DNA of 64,000 nucleotides from Pseudaestuariivita rosea (GTDB lineage Bacteria > Pseudomonadota > Alphaproteobacteria > Rhodobacterales > Rhodobacteraceae). Shown piece by piece: positions 24,979-33,548 of the stretch. Location of the stretch: NCBI RefSeq assembly GCF_017592335.1, contig NZ_JACNMP010000006.1:62001-126000 (forward strand), read 5' to 3'. The position numbers and the translations under genes were made by a program. Position 1 is the stretch's first letter; each line of letters begins with the position of its first letter. The notes below the pieces were generated by a model that worked only from the letters and a program-made list of their open reading frames with translations, did not search any database and was not told where the DNA came from.

Positions 24979-25269
24979 ACCTACACTCCCAAAGCTCAGC
25001 CTAGACCCTGGCGCGGGCCAGATACAATAAGCAGTCCATCGCGTTGATCATTGGTAATTTATACAATTAGAAAATGCCTATTTTTTAGGCAAATAAGTGC
25101 TGTGCGTATTTGCGAAACTGTGCGCATGTCATGAATCATAAACAGAAAAACCGAAATTCATCAGATTTGGTTGCGCCGCATGTCAGACAAATCCCAAGAC
25201 AGTTATGGATTTTGCTGTTGAAGTAGAGTCAGGCAGCTGCCTCAAAACAATAGAAGCACCGATGTGTTG

Positions 25270-25458
25270 TCATCTTGGGTTTTCGGAATCTTCAAGCGTC
25301 AAATATCTCAAATCTCTAGGCCGACATAATTCGAACGCCATTTATAAAAGATTACATCGCTGTTCTGCGCTTACGGCATAGTTCTTCGGGTCAATGGCAG
25401 TCTGATACTGCTTCAAAATTACAGTGATCTGTTCTTCGCCAAAACGGGTTTCCGTCAT
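25270..25458 (-). pseudogene. degenerate IS3-family transposase orfA
   Basis: On the minus strand from ATG 25458 the frame reads TETRFGEEQITVILKQYQTAI, like the start of IS3 OrfA proteins. A frame change then gives EELCRK, followed by SDVIFYKWRSNYVGLEI, which matches the SDATFYKWRSKYGGLEV type of OrfA helix-turn-helix. Two stop codons and another shift to LTLEDSEN follow. No orfB or inverted ends were found. Of the 24979-25651 gap, the part before 25270 is AT-rich and shows nothing I can name. Confidence 0.7.
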
Positions 25459-25641
25459 ATCCCGGTTCAAACAACATGCTTACCTCAAATTGGAAACATC
25501 CAAGAAGGGCAGGCCAAAATCTGTTGTATGCTTGCCCAGCAGGCCAATCCGATACCGGGCGTAAATCACGATAAAAACTAAAAATAGCGGCCTATGATGC
25601 CTTCCCGAATTTCGTCTTGACTTTCTGTCTGAGCAATCAGA

Positions 25642-25663
25642 TATTTCTGTCATGACAGAAATA
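25642..25663. promoter_or_regulatory. operator palindrome O1 over the GbsR start codon
   Basis: A perfect 22-base palindrome has TTTCTGT and ACAGAAA half-sites with a four-base centre (CATG) that contains the start codon at 25652. The same half-sites and spacing recur at 26232-26251. It suggests autoregulation, or that the true start is a little downstream. Confidence 0.7.
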
Positions 25664-26215
25664 AATGACATATCTGAATCGCGTGTACGGGAACAGTTTG
25701 TTCTGTACTGGGGAAACATGGGCAGCCAGTGGGGGGTCAACCGGTCGGTTGCGCAGATCCATGCGTTGCTTTTCCTGTCGCTACAGCCAATGAATGCCGA
25801 ACAGATTTCGGAACAGCTTGGGATCGCGCGATCAAATGTCTCGAATTCGCTTAAGGAACTTGTCAGCTGGAAACTGATTCAACGTGTTCCGGTGGCAGGT
25901 GACCGGCGCGAACATTTCGCAGCCGAGACGGACGTCTGGGAAATCGCCATGCGGATTGCTCAGGGCCGCAAGGAACGTGAAATTGACCCCGCACGTATCG
26001 CCATCGCCGACTGTGTCGCGCAGGCCGAGGTGGAAGAAGGCATTAACCCGGTCGTTCTGGAACGGCTGCGAGCGATGCAAGAGTTTCTTGAGACCACAGA
26101 TAAATGGTATTCGCAAATGCTGGGTGTCCCCAAGAAACAACTGAATATGCTTATGAAAATGGGCGATAAGGTTTTTTCAGTTCTTCGGTTGACCAATCGA
26201 AAATCAGGGGAGTAA
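25652..26215 (+). CDS. GbsR/MarR-type transcriptional regulator
   Basis: The 187-residue protein starts with an acidic segment and the motif FVLYWGNMGSQWGVNRSVAQIHALLFL, here seen as YWGNMGSQWGVNRSVAQIH, typical of GbsR-like regulators. The winged helix has MNAEQISEQLGIARSNVSNSLKEL, followed by RVPVAGDRREHFAAETDVWE. A C-terminal helical part ends with MKMGDKVFSVL. Relatives act as repressors of osmolyte or membrane-related genes. Palindromes over its own start and before the next gene mark it as the controller of the three-gene set that follows. Confidence 0.9.
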   Translation: MTEINDISESRVREQFVLYWGNMGSQWGVNRSVAQIHALLFLSLQPMNAEQISEQLGIARSNVSNSLKELVSWKLIQRVPVAGDRREHFAAETDVWEIAMRIAQGRKEREIDPARIAIADCVAQAEVEEGINPVVLERLRAMQEFLETTDKWYSQMLGVPKKQLNMLMKMGDKVFSVLRLTNRKSGE

Positions 26216-26231
26216 GTTTTTTTGCCCAATA

Positions 26232-26251
26232 ATTTCTGTATAAACAGAAAT
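26232..26251. promoter_or_regulatory. operator palindrome O2 before the DUF4166 gene
   Basis: The half-sites TTTCTGT and ACAGAAA, with a four-base centre (ATAA), are identical to those of O1 at 25642-25663. It lies 27 bases before the DUF4166 start. Confidence 0.7.
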
Positions 26252-26278
26252 AACTGATATTACCGAATGAGGTGACAG

Positions 26279-26920
26279 ATGAAACATTTTATAACAGAGA
26301 TGCAGCCCGCAATAGACCACCGATTTCGCGATCTGTTGGGTGATCAAGCATGGTTTCTTTTGCCGCCGGCCATCCGCCGCAGGTTCGGCAAGCGCCTGAA
26401 GGGCGGCAGCAGCGTGACCTATCAGGGGCAGGTCGTGACCATGCGGATGACAGCTGCGGGCTGGTGTTTCGCTCAGCTTGTTCGGCTGATTGGCAGCCCT
26501 TTGCCCTATGACCGCAGCAGCGCAGGGCAGGCTGCCGTCGTTGTGGTGACCGAAGATCAGCAAAGTGACGGTCAGTTCTGGGTACGGCAGTACGGCCGGG
26601 CGCAAGGCTTTCCCCAGGTCGTTCACAGCTCAAAACGATTTGATGGGCCAACAGGGCTTGAGGAATACATCGGTTATGGCGTCGGCATGGCGCTTCTTGT
26701 TGAGGCGACCGATGACGCGCTTTACTTCAAAAGTGCTGGCTATTTCATACAGCTGCGCGGGCGTAAGTTCCGTCTGCCCAAATGGCTGACCCCCGGTGCG
26801 CTGGTGATCGGCCATCACGACATGGGCGACAGTAACTTTCTGTTTTCCCTGCATCTTTCTCATCCATTTTTTGGCGAAATGATTGCGCAAGACTGCGTGT
26901 TTCAGGACGCAAAGGAGTAA
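26279..26920 (+). CDS. DUF4166 protein
   Basis: The 213-residue product matches DUF4166: LPPAIRRRFGKRLKGGSSVTYQG near the start, later FWVRQYGRAQGFPQVVHSSKRF and ALYFKSAGYFIQLRGRKFRLPKWL. Proteins of this family are often found next to or fused with epimerases or with DoxX-like membrane parts, and their role is unknown. No signal peptide. A GAGGTGA site precedes the ATG. The gene ends three bases before the epimerase gene. Confidence 0.85.
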   Translation: MKHFITEMQPAIDHRFRDLLGDQAWFLLPPAIRRRFGKRLKGGSSVTYQGQVVTMRMTAAGWCFAQLVRLIGSPLPYDRSSAGQAAVVVVTEDQQSDGQFWVRQYGRAQGFPQVVHSSKRFDGPTGLEEYIGYGVGMALLVEATDDALYFKSAGYFIQLRGRKFRLPKWLTPGALVIGHHDMGDSNFLFSLHLSHPFFGEMIAQDCVFQDAKE

Positions 26921-26923
26921 ACC

Positions 26924-28420
26924 ATGAACGATCCCATCCTCTGGAGCCTTATTGCGATTCAGGTCGCCATGGGCGCCTTTGACACTTTGGTTCATCACGA
27001 AGGCACCGAACGTCTGGCCTGGCGACCGTCTCAGCGCCGCGAACTGCAATTGCATGGTGTGCGCAATTTCTTTTACGCGGTGATCTTTCTGACCTTTGCA
27101 TGGATCGAACCGCACGGGGTCTGGACAATGATCCTGGCCGGTATCCTGATTGTCGAGGTTCTGATCACGCTTTGGGATTTCGTGGAAGAGGATCTGACCC
27201 GCAAACTTCCAGGGACCGAGCGGATCAATCACACTCTGCTGGCCCTGAATTATGGTGCGATACTGGCCCTGGCCGCGCCCATCCTGTGGACATGGTCACA
27301 GATGCCCACAGCCCTTCTTCCCGCGAACTATGGCTGGTGGAGCGTTTTTGCGACGTTATCCGCATTGGGTGTTGGTATCTTCAGCCTGCGCGATCTGCTG
27401 GCTGCCCAAAGAAGCGAACGACTGGATCGTGGCGATCCGGCCAGACTGGTGGATGCGCTGCCGCCGCGGCAAAAGCTGCTGATCACCGGTGGCACTGGCT
27501 TTATCGGTAATCGTCTGGTCAAGGCGCTTGTGGCCGCAGGTCATGATGTGACGGTGCTGACCCGGTTCTTGCGGAACGCCGATAGCCTGGCGCATCCGGT
27601 GCGGGTGATCACGACGCTTGACGCGATCCATGCGCAGGACCGTTTCGATGCCATCATCAACCTGGCTGGTGATCCGGTGGCCAACGGTCTTTGGACGCAG
27701 AAAAAGCGCGCCCGTATCATAGCATCCCGCGTTCAGATGACCCGCGCATTGGATGCCCTGATTGACCGATTGAACGTCAAGCCGCGCGTTGTGATATCAG
27801 GCTCGGCTGTTGGGTATTACGGTCTGCAGGGTGATCAGATCCTGGCCGAGGATGCCGACCCGAAGCCGGCGTTTGTGCACGATGTCTGCAAGGCCTGGGA
27901 AGAAAGCGCTGCGCCAATCGCACGGCACGGTGTTCGGTTGGTGGTCCTGCGCATCGGTCTGGTGCTGGGTGTGGAAGGCGGGATGTTGGCCCGGTTGCTG
28001 ACACCTTTTGAGTTCGGCGGCGGGGGCGTCATGGGATCAGGCCAGCAATGGATGCCATGGATCGCCTATGACGATATGATCCGCGTGATCGCCTTTGCAA
28101 TTGCGGATGATACGCTGGAAGGGCCGGTCAATGCCACGGCACCAAACCCCGTTCGCAATGTCGATTTCACGGGGGCCTTGGCCAAGGCGCTGCATCGTCC
28201 CGCCTGGTTGCGCATACCGGCTTGGGCTATTGGTCTGTTGGGCGATATGGGGCGTGAAACGATGCTGGGCGGGCAGCGGGTTGTTCCCGCGAAACTGACG
28301 CAGCACGGGTTTGTTTTCGACCATGAGGAAATCGCACCGATGCTGGCCCGGATCACAGGGTCACGTACGGCGGGCGCTGATTTACGTCATCAAGCTTCGG
28401 TTAGGGTGTCGGACGCATAA
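26924..28420 (+). CDS. TIGR01777-type epimerase fused to an N-terminal membrane domain
   Basis: The 498-residue protein has four or five hydrophobic helices in residues 5-165, then a linker and a short-chain epimerase of the TIGR01777 type. The NAD(P) motif reads ITGGTGFIGNRLVKAL, later VISGSAVGYYG, LRIGLVLGVEGGML and MPWIAYDDMIRVIAFAI. Most relatives are about 300 residues and soluble, so the membrane part is an addition. Together with DUF4166 and under GbsR control, it may change a lipid or another membrane compound; that is inference. Confidence 0.87.
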   Translation: MNDPILWSLIAIQVAMGAFDTLVHHEGTERLAWRPSQRRELQLHGVRNFFYAVIFLTFAWIEPHGVWTMILAGILIVEVLITLWDFVEEDLTRKLPGTERINHTLLALNYGAILALAAPILWTWSQMPTALLPANYGWWSVFATLSALGVGIFSLRDLLAAQRSERLDRGDPARLVDALPPRQKLLITGGTGFIGNRLVKALVAAGHDVTVLTRFLRNADSLAHPVRVITTLDAIHAQDRFDAIINLAGDPVANGLWTQKKRARIIASRVQMTRALDALIDRLNVKPRVVISGSAVGYYGLQGDQILAEDADPKPAFVHDVCKAWEESAAPIARHGVRLVVLRIGLVLGVEGGMLARLLTPFEFGGGGVMGSGQQWMPWIAYDDMIRVIAFAIADDTLEGPVNATAPNPVRNVDFTGALAKALHRPAWLRIPAWAIGLLGDMGRETMLGGQRVVPAKLTQHGFVFDHEEIAPMLARITGSRTAGADLRHQASVRVSDA

Positions 28421-28440
28421 AGCGAATGATCATCGTGCGG

Positions 28441-29217
28441 TCAGGTTTGACCGTCATAGGTCCAGCGGTACTTCGGTGGCGTTGGGCCTTTGTTGCGCCC
28501 GCCCTGTTCGGTCTGTTCCCACGCGTGGGCCAGGATGCCAACGGAACGGGACAGCACAAACAAACCTCGGGCCAGCGGGGCAGGGAAGCCAAGCTCGGCG
28601 TGAATGACCGCCGTTGCACCATCGATGTTCATCGGAACCGGTTTTGAGGCAGTTTTGGCCAGATGCTGTTCGACAGCCAACGCGATCTGACGAAAGCGGC
28701 CGGTGACGACGCCTTTGTCCGCGGCGGCCTTGACCAAAGTCATCAGGGCCGGTGCGCGGGGGTCGACCGGGTGGAAGCGGTGACCAAAACCCGGCACATA
28801 GCGACCATGGTCGCGACGCCACTGATCAACTTGCTCGGGCGCGGCATCTGGCCCACCGGCCGCGTCGATCTGATGATAAAGCTCAACAGCCTGTTCGCCC
28901 GCACCGCCATGCACATCGTCCAGCATATTGACGGCACTGGCCATCGCACCGTTCAGGGCCACCCCGCAGGTCACAGCCATGCGCGCAGTCGCGATCGAGG
29001 GCGCCTGCGGCCCGTGATCAACGGCCGCGACCAATGTCGCCTCAAGAAGTTTCGCGGCGCGGGGGTCGGGTCGTTCGCCGCGCAACATCAGCCAGATCAT
29101 CTCGGCAAAGCTAATCTGACCGATCAGATCTTCGACAGGTTGGCCGCGCAGCGCGATGCGCCCGGGCTCCATATCGATGATCGCAGTGCGCCACCAGTCA
29201 GACACATCATTCGTCAT
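28441..29217 (-). CDS. citryl-CoA lyase-like protein of the citrate synthase family
   Basis: The 258-residue protein is a short citrate-synthase-fold enzyme. The catalytic triad is kept: His in DVHGGAGE, His in GFGHRFHPVDPRA and Asp in MNIDGATAVI. Its short length and missing N-terminal part fit citryl-CoA lyase or related acyl-CoA lyases rather than citrate synthase. It overlaps the CoA-transferase gene by four bases. A likely route is import of a tricarboxylate or branched dicarboxylate, CoA transfer and cleavage to acetyl-CoA plus a keto acid; the exact substrate is not shown. Confidence 0.82.
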   Translation of the reverse strand: MTNDVSDWWRTAIIDMEPGRIALRGQPVEDLIGQISFAEMIWLMLRGERPDPRAAKLLEATLVAAVDHGPQAPSIATARMAVTCGVALNGAMASAVNMLDDVHGGAGEQAVELYHQIDAAGGPDAAPEQVDQWRRDHGRYVPGFGHRFHPVDPRAPALMTLVKAAADKGVVTGRFRQIALAVEQHLAKTASKPVPMNIDGATAVIHAELGFPAPLARGLFVLSRSVGILAHAWEQTEQGGRNKGPTPPKYRWTYDGQT

Positions 29218-30416
29218 ACAGCGCCCCCTTGCCGCAAGGCCGCAATTTCGGCGGCATCATAACCTGCGGCAGCCAGTATATCGTTAGTATCGCCACCAAG
29301 TGCGGGGGGCGGTCGGTCGACAGTGGGCGCGGCCCCGTCGATCTTGACGGCCGTTCGCACCGTTTGCACAGGCCGATCCACGCCCGGCACCCCGTCAAAC
29401 TGGCCGATCAGACCCCGGTCAGCGACCTGCGGATGGGCCAGCGCCTGGGGCACGTCCATCACCAGACCGGCGGGCACGCCGATGGCGTTCAACTCGCGGA
29501 CCCATTGGGCGGCGGGGCGGGTTTGCAAAACCGTCTCAAGATCAGCCCGCAAGGCATGTCGATTGGCTTTGCGGTTTTCCCGGTTGCTATAGTCGGCCCG
29601 CTCCAGCAGGTCCGCGCGGCCCAGGTGATGGGCCAAAGCCTCCCACTGTGTATCGCGGTTGGCCGCAATGTTCAGCAGACCGTCAGCGGCGCGAAACGTA
29701 CCCGATGGGGCCGAGGTCATGTTTTCATTGCCCACACGTGTCGGCCTGACGCCAGCCACCAGCCAGTTCGAAACGGCCCAGCCCATCGTGGCCAGCACAG
29801 CCTCCATCATCGACACATCGATCAGACAGCCCCGCGGTTTTGCGTTTAAAGCCGACGTAATCGCCATGGCCGCAGTCAGCCCGCCAATCGTATCGGCCAC
29901 AGGATAGCCGACCCGCAAGGGGTCACCCTCGGGCGTTCCGGTCAGCGCCATGACACCCGCCACACCCTGCACGATCTGGTCATAGGCAGGCCGGTCGCGC
30001 CACGGGCCATCCTGACCAAAGCCCGATATCGCGGCGTAGATCAGCGATGGATTGTCAGCGCGCAGCACATCCGGCCCAACGCCCAGGCGGTCCATCACGC
30101 CGGGGCGGAAATTTTCGACCAGAACATCCGCGTCGCGCACAAGACGGCGCAACACAGCCTTGCCGTCATCATGTTTCAGATTCACGGTGATCGACCGTTT
30201 CCCTGCGTTCTGCGCCAGGAATGACGCCCCCATATTGGCTGCATTCAGGGCCGGGTCCGCCCCAAGCTGCCGGGCCAGATCACCGCGCCCGGGCGCCTCG
30301 ACCTTGATGACATCGGCCCCCAGATGCGCAAGCTGATGACAACAAAACGGCCCCGCCAGTACGTTTGTCAGGTCAAGGACACGTATACCAGACAGAGGTT
30401 TTATGGCATTGGTCAA
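29214..30416 (-). CDS. CaiB/BaiF-family (class III) CoA-transferase
   Basis: The 400-residue protein starts PLSGIRVLDLTNVLAGPFCCHQLAHLGADVIKVEAP, of which VLDLTNVLAGPFC is the family hallmark. It has later AGKRSITVNLKHDDGK, VLVENFRPGVMDRLG and YAAISGFGQDGPWRDRPAYDQIVQG. Class III CoA-transferases move CoA between acids. It is coupled by four-base overlaps to the transporter permease upstream and the lyase downstream, so it most likely activates the imported acid. Confidence 0.93.
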   Translation of the reverse strand: MTNAIKPLSGIRVLDLTNVLAGPFCCHQLAHLGADVIKVEAPGRGDLARQLGADPALNAANMGASFLAQNAGKRSITVNLKHDDGKAVLRRLVRDADVLVENFRPGVMDRLGVGPDVLRADNPSLIYAAISGFGQDGPWRDRPAYDQIVQGVAGVMALTGTPEGDPLRVGYPVADTIGGLTAAMAITSALNAKPRGCLIDVSMMEAVLATMGWAVSNWLVAGVRPTRVGNENMTSAPSGTFRAADGLLNIAANRDTQWEALAHHLGRADLLERADYSNRENRKANRHALRADLETVLQTRPAAQWVRELNAIGVPAGLVMDVPQALAHPQVADRGLIGQFDGVPGVDRPVQTVRTAVKIDGAAPTVDRPPPALGGDTNDILAAAGYDAAEIAALRQGGAV

Positions 30417-31951
30417 TCGCCGCTGGCCCCTGTGCGTTTATAGGCAGCATCCTTGATCCGCCGGATCTGTCCCGTCAGGGCGGGCAGCACCAGACACAGG
30501 GCTGCGATGCCAAGGATCGTCACCGTCAGCGGGCGTTCCCACAGGAAGGACCACGACCCGTCGTTGATCAGCAAGGCGCGGCGCAGGTTTTCCTCCATCA
30601 TGCCGCCCAGGATGAAGCCCAGGATCATCGGGGCCATCGGAAAATCCAGCAGGCGCAAGACCACGGCGACCGTGGCAAAGATGACCATCAGCTGGATATC
30701 GAAGGTGTTGAAGCTGACGAAATAGACCCCGATCAGGCTGAAGAACAGAATAAGTGGCAGCAAAAAGCGTGACGGAATTGCCAGAATGCGCGCGATATAG
30801 GGGATCAGTGGCAGGTTCAGGATCAGCAGGATGATGTTGCCGATCCACATGCTGACAATGACAGACCAGAAGATTTCCGGCTGGTCTATATAAAGACGCG
30901 GTCCGGGCTGAATGCCATAGCCGATCAGCGCCCCCAGCATGATCGCTGTTGTGCCCGACCCCGGTATACCAAGTGTCAGAAGGGGCACAAAGGATCCGGT
31001 CGCCGCGGCATTGTTTGCGGTTTCCGGTGCCGCCAGTCCACGAACGGACCCCGTTCCGAATTCTGCACCTTTCTTTCCTGCCAGCCGTTGTTCGGTGCCA
31101 TAGGCCAGAAAGCTGGCGATTGTGGCGCCTGCACCGGGCAGGACACCAATCAGGAAACCCAGGATCGAAGATCGCCCGATAACCGGGGCCATTTCTTTGA
31201 CTTCGGCGCCCGAAACCTTCATCGATCCCAGTTTTTGCGCCGCCTCCTTTTCCTCTAACCGGGCCGCGTCGCCCTTGGGTTTCAGGATGGCCATCAGGGC
31301 CTCGCTTAGTGCAAAGGTCGCCATGACCAGCAGCAGAAAGCTGATGCCATCCACCAGGTCGATCATGCCAAGGGTAAAGCGCGCGACGCCTTGCGTTTGG
31401 TCGGTGCCAACGGTCGATAACATCAGCCCGACGACCGTCATCAACAGCGCCTTGATCATAGACCCCTTGCCCGCGAAAGCCGCCACCGCCACAAGGCCCA
31501 GCACCATCAGCGCGAAGTAATCGGTCGAATGAAAGGACAGTGACACGCGCGCCAGCGACGGGGCCGCGACCAGCAGCAAAAGGGCACCGACGACACCGCC
31601 GGAAAAACTGGAATAAGCCGCAATCGCCAGGGCCTTGCCCGCCATCCCCTTGCGCGCCATCGGGTAGCCATCGAAGGATGTGGCTACGGTCGACGCGACC
31701 CCCGGCGCGTTGATCAATATCGATGAGGTCGAGCCACCGAAGATCGCCCCATAATAAACCGCCGCCATCAGGATGATACCCGCCGATGGGTCCAGCGTTG
31801 CGGCAATCGGGATCATCAGCGCGATGGCCGACATCGGCCCCAAGCCCGGCAGCATACCGATAAAGGTGCCCATCAGGCATCCCATCATTACAAACAGCAG
31901 ATTTTCGATGGTAAATGCGGTCGACAGACCGATCAGTATGCCTTCGATCAA
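30413..31951 (-). CDS. tctA: tripartite tricarboxylate transporter, large permease TctA
   Basis: The 512-residue membrane protein has about 11-12 hydrophobic segments and TctA motifs: GTFIGMLPGLGPMSAIALMIP, AVYYGAIFGGSTSSILINAPG and PETANNAAATGSFVPLLTLGIPGSGT. With TctB and TctC it imports tri- or dicarboxylates using an ion gradient. It overlaps tctB and the CoA-transferase gene by four bases each. Confidence 0.95.
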   Translation of the reverse strand: MIEGILIGLSTAFTIENLLFVMMGCLMGTFIGMLPGLGPMSAIALMIPIAATLDPSAGIILMAAVYYGAIFGGSTSSILINAPGVASTVATSFDGYPMARKGMAGKALAIAAYSSFSGGVVGALLLLVAAPSLARVSLSFHSTDYFALMVLGLVAVAAFAGKGSMIKALLMTVVGLMLSTVGTDQTQGVARFTLGMIDLVDGISFLLLVMATFALSEALMAILKPKGDAARLEEKEAAQKLGSMKVSGAEVKEMAPVIGRSSILGFLIGVLPGAGATIASFLAYGTEQRLAGKKGAEFGTGSVRGLAAPETANNAAATGSFVPLLTLGIPGSGTTAIMLGALIGYGIQPGPRLYIDQPEIFWSVIVSMWIGNIILLILNLPLIPYIARILAIPSRFLLPLILFFSLIGVYFVSFNTFDIQLMVIFATVAVVLRLLDFPMAPMILGFILGGMMEENLRRALLINDGSWSFLWERPLTVTILGIAALCLVLPALTGQIRRIKDAAYKRTGASGD

Positions 31952-32397
31952 TTCCAGCCCTCCGGAAATGGTGCAATATAAACCTCAAGTCCCTGGGTCA
32001 TCAGCAGCCAGAACAGGACAACCAGCGGAACCGAGACTGCCGCCAGAAGCCACAGACGCCGTTCCCCCAGCACTGCAAAGCCCACAGCCAGGAAAAGGGT
32101 CGTTGAAATAAGAAAGCCAAGCGGGCGAACGGACAGCCCGTAAATCGACATCCAGACCAGGAAAAAGGCGACGCGGCCCCAATCCAGCCCCCGCAGATCC
32201 GGCAGATTGCGGCTTGGCCGGATCACAAGGATCGCGGCCAAGCCGATCCCCAGAACAGCCAGGACCATCGGCATGGTGCGCGCTGTAAAGGCATCGCCGC
32301 GCTGAAACGGCAACAATCTGATATCACCGATCTTGAACGCATAGAATGCGCAAAAGGCCAGGATCAGTATCCCCCCAATTCGGTCTTTGGTTAACAT
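31948..32397 (-). CDS. tctB: tripartite tricarboxylate transporter, small permease TctB
   Basis: The 149-residue protein has four hydrophobic helices and starts LTKDRIGGILILAFCAFYAF; FLLISTTLFL-like motifs (FLISTTLFLAVGF) follow. This is the small membrane subunit of the transporter. ATG 32397 has an AGGGGA ribosome site; the upstream in-frame start falls in the gap to tctC. A four-base overlap with tctA shows coupling. Confidence 0.9.
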   Translation of the reverse strand: MLTKDRIGGILILAFCAFYAFKIGDIRLLPFQRGDAFTARTMPMVLAVLGIGLAAILVIRPSRNLPDLRGLDWGRVAFFLVWMSIYGLSVRPLGFLISTTLFLAVGFAVLGERRLWLLAAVSVPLVVLFWLLMTQGLEVYIAPFPEGWN

Positions 32398-32454
32398 ATG
32401 GAAAATCCCCTTGGGGTGCAAAAAAGGGCGCCCATGTTTCGGGCGCCCGTCTCT

Positions 32455-33423
32455 TTACAAAAAGCCCAACTGGCGCATCAGATCGCCGATCTGCTGCTCC
32501 TGCGCCTCAAGGAATGTCACGAATTCATCACCTGGGTTAAAGATTTCGACCCATCCGTTACGCGCGCGGACGGCTTCCCATTCTTCGGTATCATACATCG
32601 CTGTCAGCGCATCACGATAGGCCTGTACACGTTCGTCCGAAATACCGGGGGCGGCAAAAAACCCGCGCCAGTTGACAAAACTGGTGCCCGGTGCGCCAGC
32701 CGCATCGCAGGTAGGAGCACCATCGGCTGCAGGCACCTCTTCCATTGCCGTCAGGCACAGGATGCGCACCTCGCCCTGACGGGCCAGTTCGATCGCCTCA
32801 CTCAGTCCGGTGGACAGGGCCTGGATTTCGCCAGACAGAAGACCTGCCATCGCAGGGCCGCCCGTATCATAGGGGATATACCGGATGTTCGCCGGATCGG
32901 CGCCCGCATTCTGCATGATCATGGCCGCGACGATGTGGTCCATACCACCTTGCACTGACCCGCCACCGATGGTGACCGATCCGTTGTCGGCCTGATAGCG
33001 GTCAACAAGATCCTGGAAGGTGGCGATTTCGCTGTCTGTGTGCACCACAAGTGTCGCATAATCGCCAATTGTCCCGGCCACAGGGGTCAGGTCGCGGAAG
33101 CTTTGCGGGAAGACACCTTGTAGCGATCGGATCACGATGGGCGTCGAATTGACCAGCAGGACGTTTGGATCGTCTGTTTCGATCAGATGCGCAATCGCAC
33201 GACCGCCGCCGCCGCCCGACATGTTTTCATAGGTTGCGCTGCCCACAAGGCCCGCGTCTGTCAAGGCCAGGCCGGTGCCGCGTGCAGTACCGTCCCAGCC
33301 ACCGCCGGCGCCCCCTGGAATCAGAAAGTGAATCTTGTCGACCACCTGATGGTTTTCGGCCTGCGATACCTGACCCACCATTATGGTCATGGCCGCCAAG
33401 GCGCCCAGCATCCTGAACTTCAT
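32455..33423 (-). CDS. tctC: tripartite tricarboxylate transporter, periplasmic binding protein TctC
   Basis: The 322-residue protein has a signal peptide (residues 1-22, cleavage near SQA), then IHFLIPGGAGGGWDGTARG, GSATYENMSGGGGGRAIAHL and MDHIVAAMIMQNAGADPANIRYIPYD, of which NIRYIPYDTGGPAM is typical. It binds the carboxylate in the periplasm. GGGAGG precedes the ATG. The frame is open further upstream, but that part is non-coding shadow. It is the first gene of the operon and divergent from iclR. Confidence 0.94.
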   Translation of the reverse strand: MKFRMLGALAAMTIMVGQVSQAENHQVVDKIHFLIPGGAGGGWDGTARGTGLALTDAGLVGSATYENMSGGGGGRAIAHLIETDDPNVLLVNSTPIVIRSLQGVFPQSFRDLTPVAGTIGDYATLVVHTDSEIATFQDLVDRYQADNGSVTIGGGSVQGGMDHIVAAMIMQNAGADPANIRYIPYDTGGPAMAGLLSGEIQALSTGLSEAIELARQGEVRILCLTAMEEVPAADGAPTCDAAGAPGTSFVNWRGFFAAPGISDERVQAYRDALTAMYDTEEWEAVRARNGWVEIFNPGDEFVTFLEAQEQQIGDLMRQLGFL

Positions 33424-33466
33424 ATTGTATCCTCCCGTTTGGTTGGCAACTGATGTGCCATCTTGT

Positions 33467-33483
33467 ATTTCGCTTGGCGAAAT
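33467..33483. promoter_or_regulatory. inverted repeat between tctC and the IclR gene
   Basis: Perfect seven-base arms ATTTCGC and GCGAAAT are separated by TTG, in the 125-base gap between the divergent genes. It is a good candidate binding site for the IclR-type regulator. Confidence 0.55.
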
Positions 33484-33548
33484 TCTATTCTTGCAGATGA
33501 AACTTTGCGGATCATACCGGTCAAGGTCAACCCCCAAGTTTCGAGGAT

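Noticed and set aside
25480-25740. Minus-strand frame crossing the GbsR start
   Set aside because: It overlaps the operator and the start of a well-supported gene and has no family pattern.
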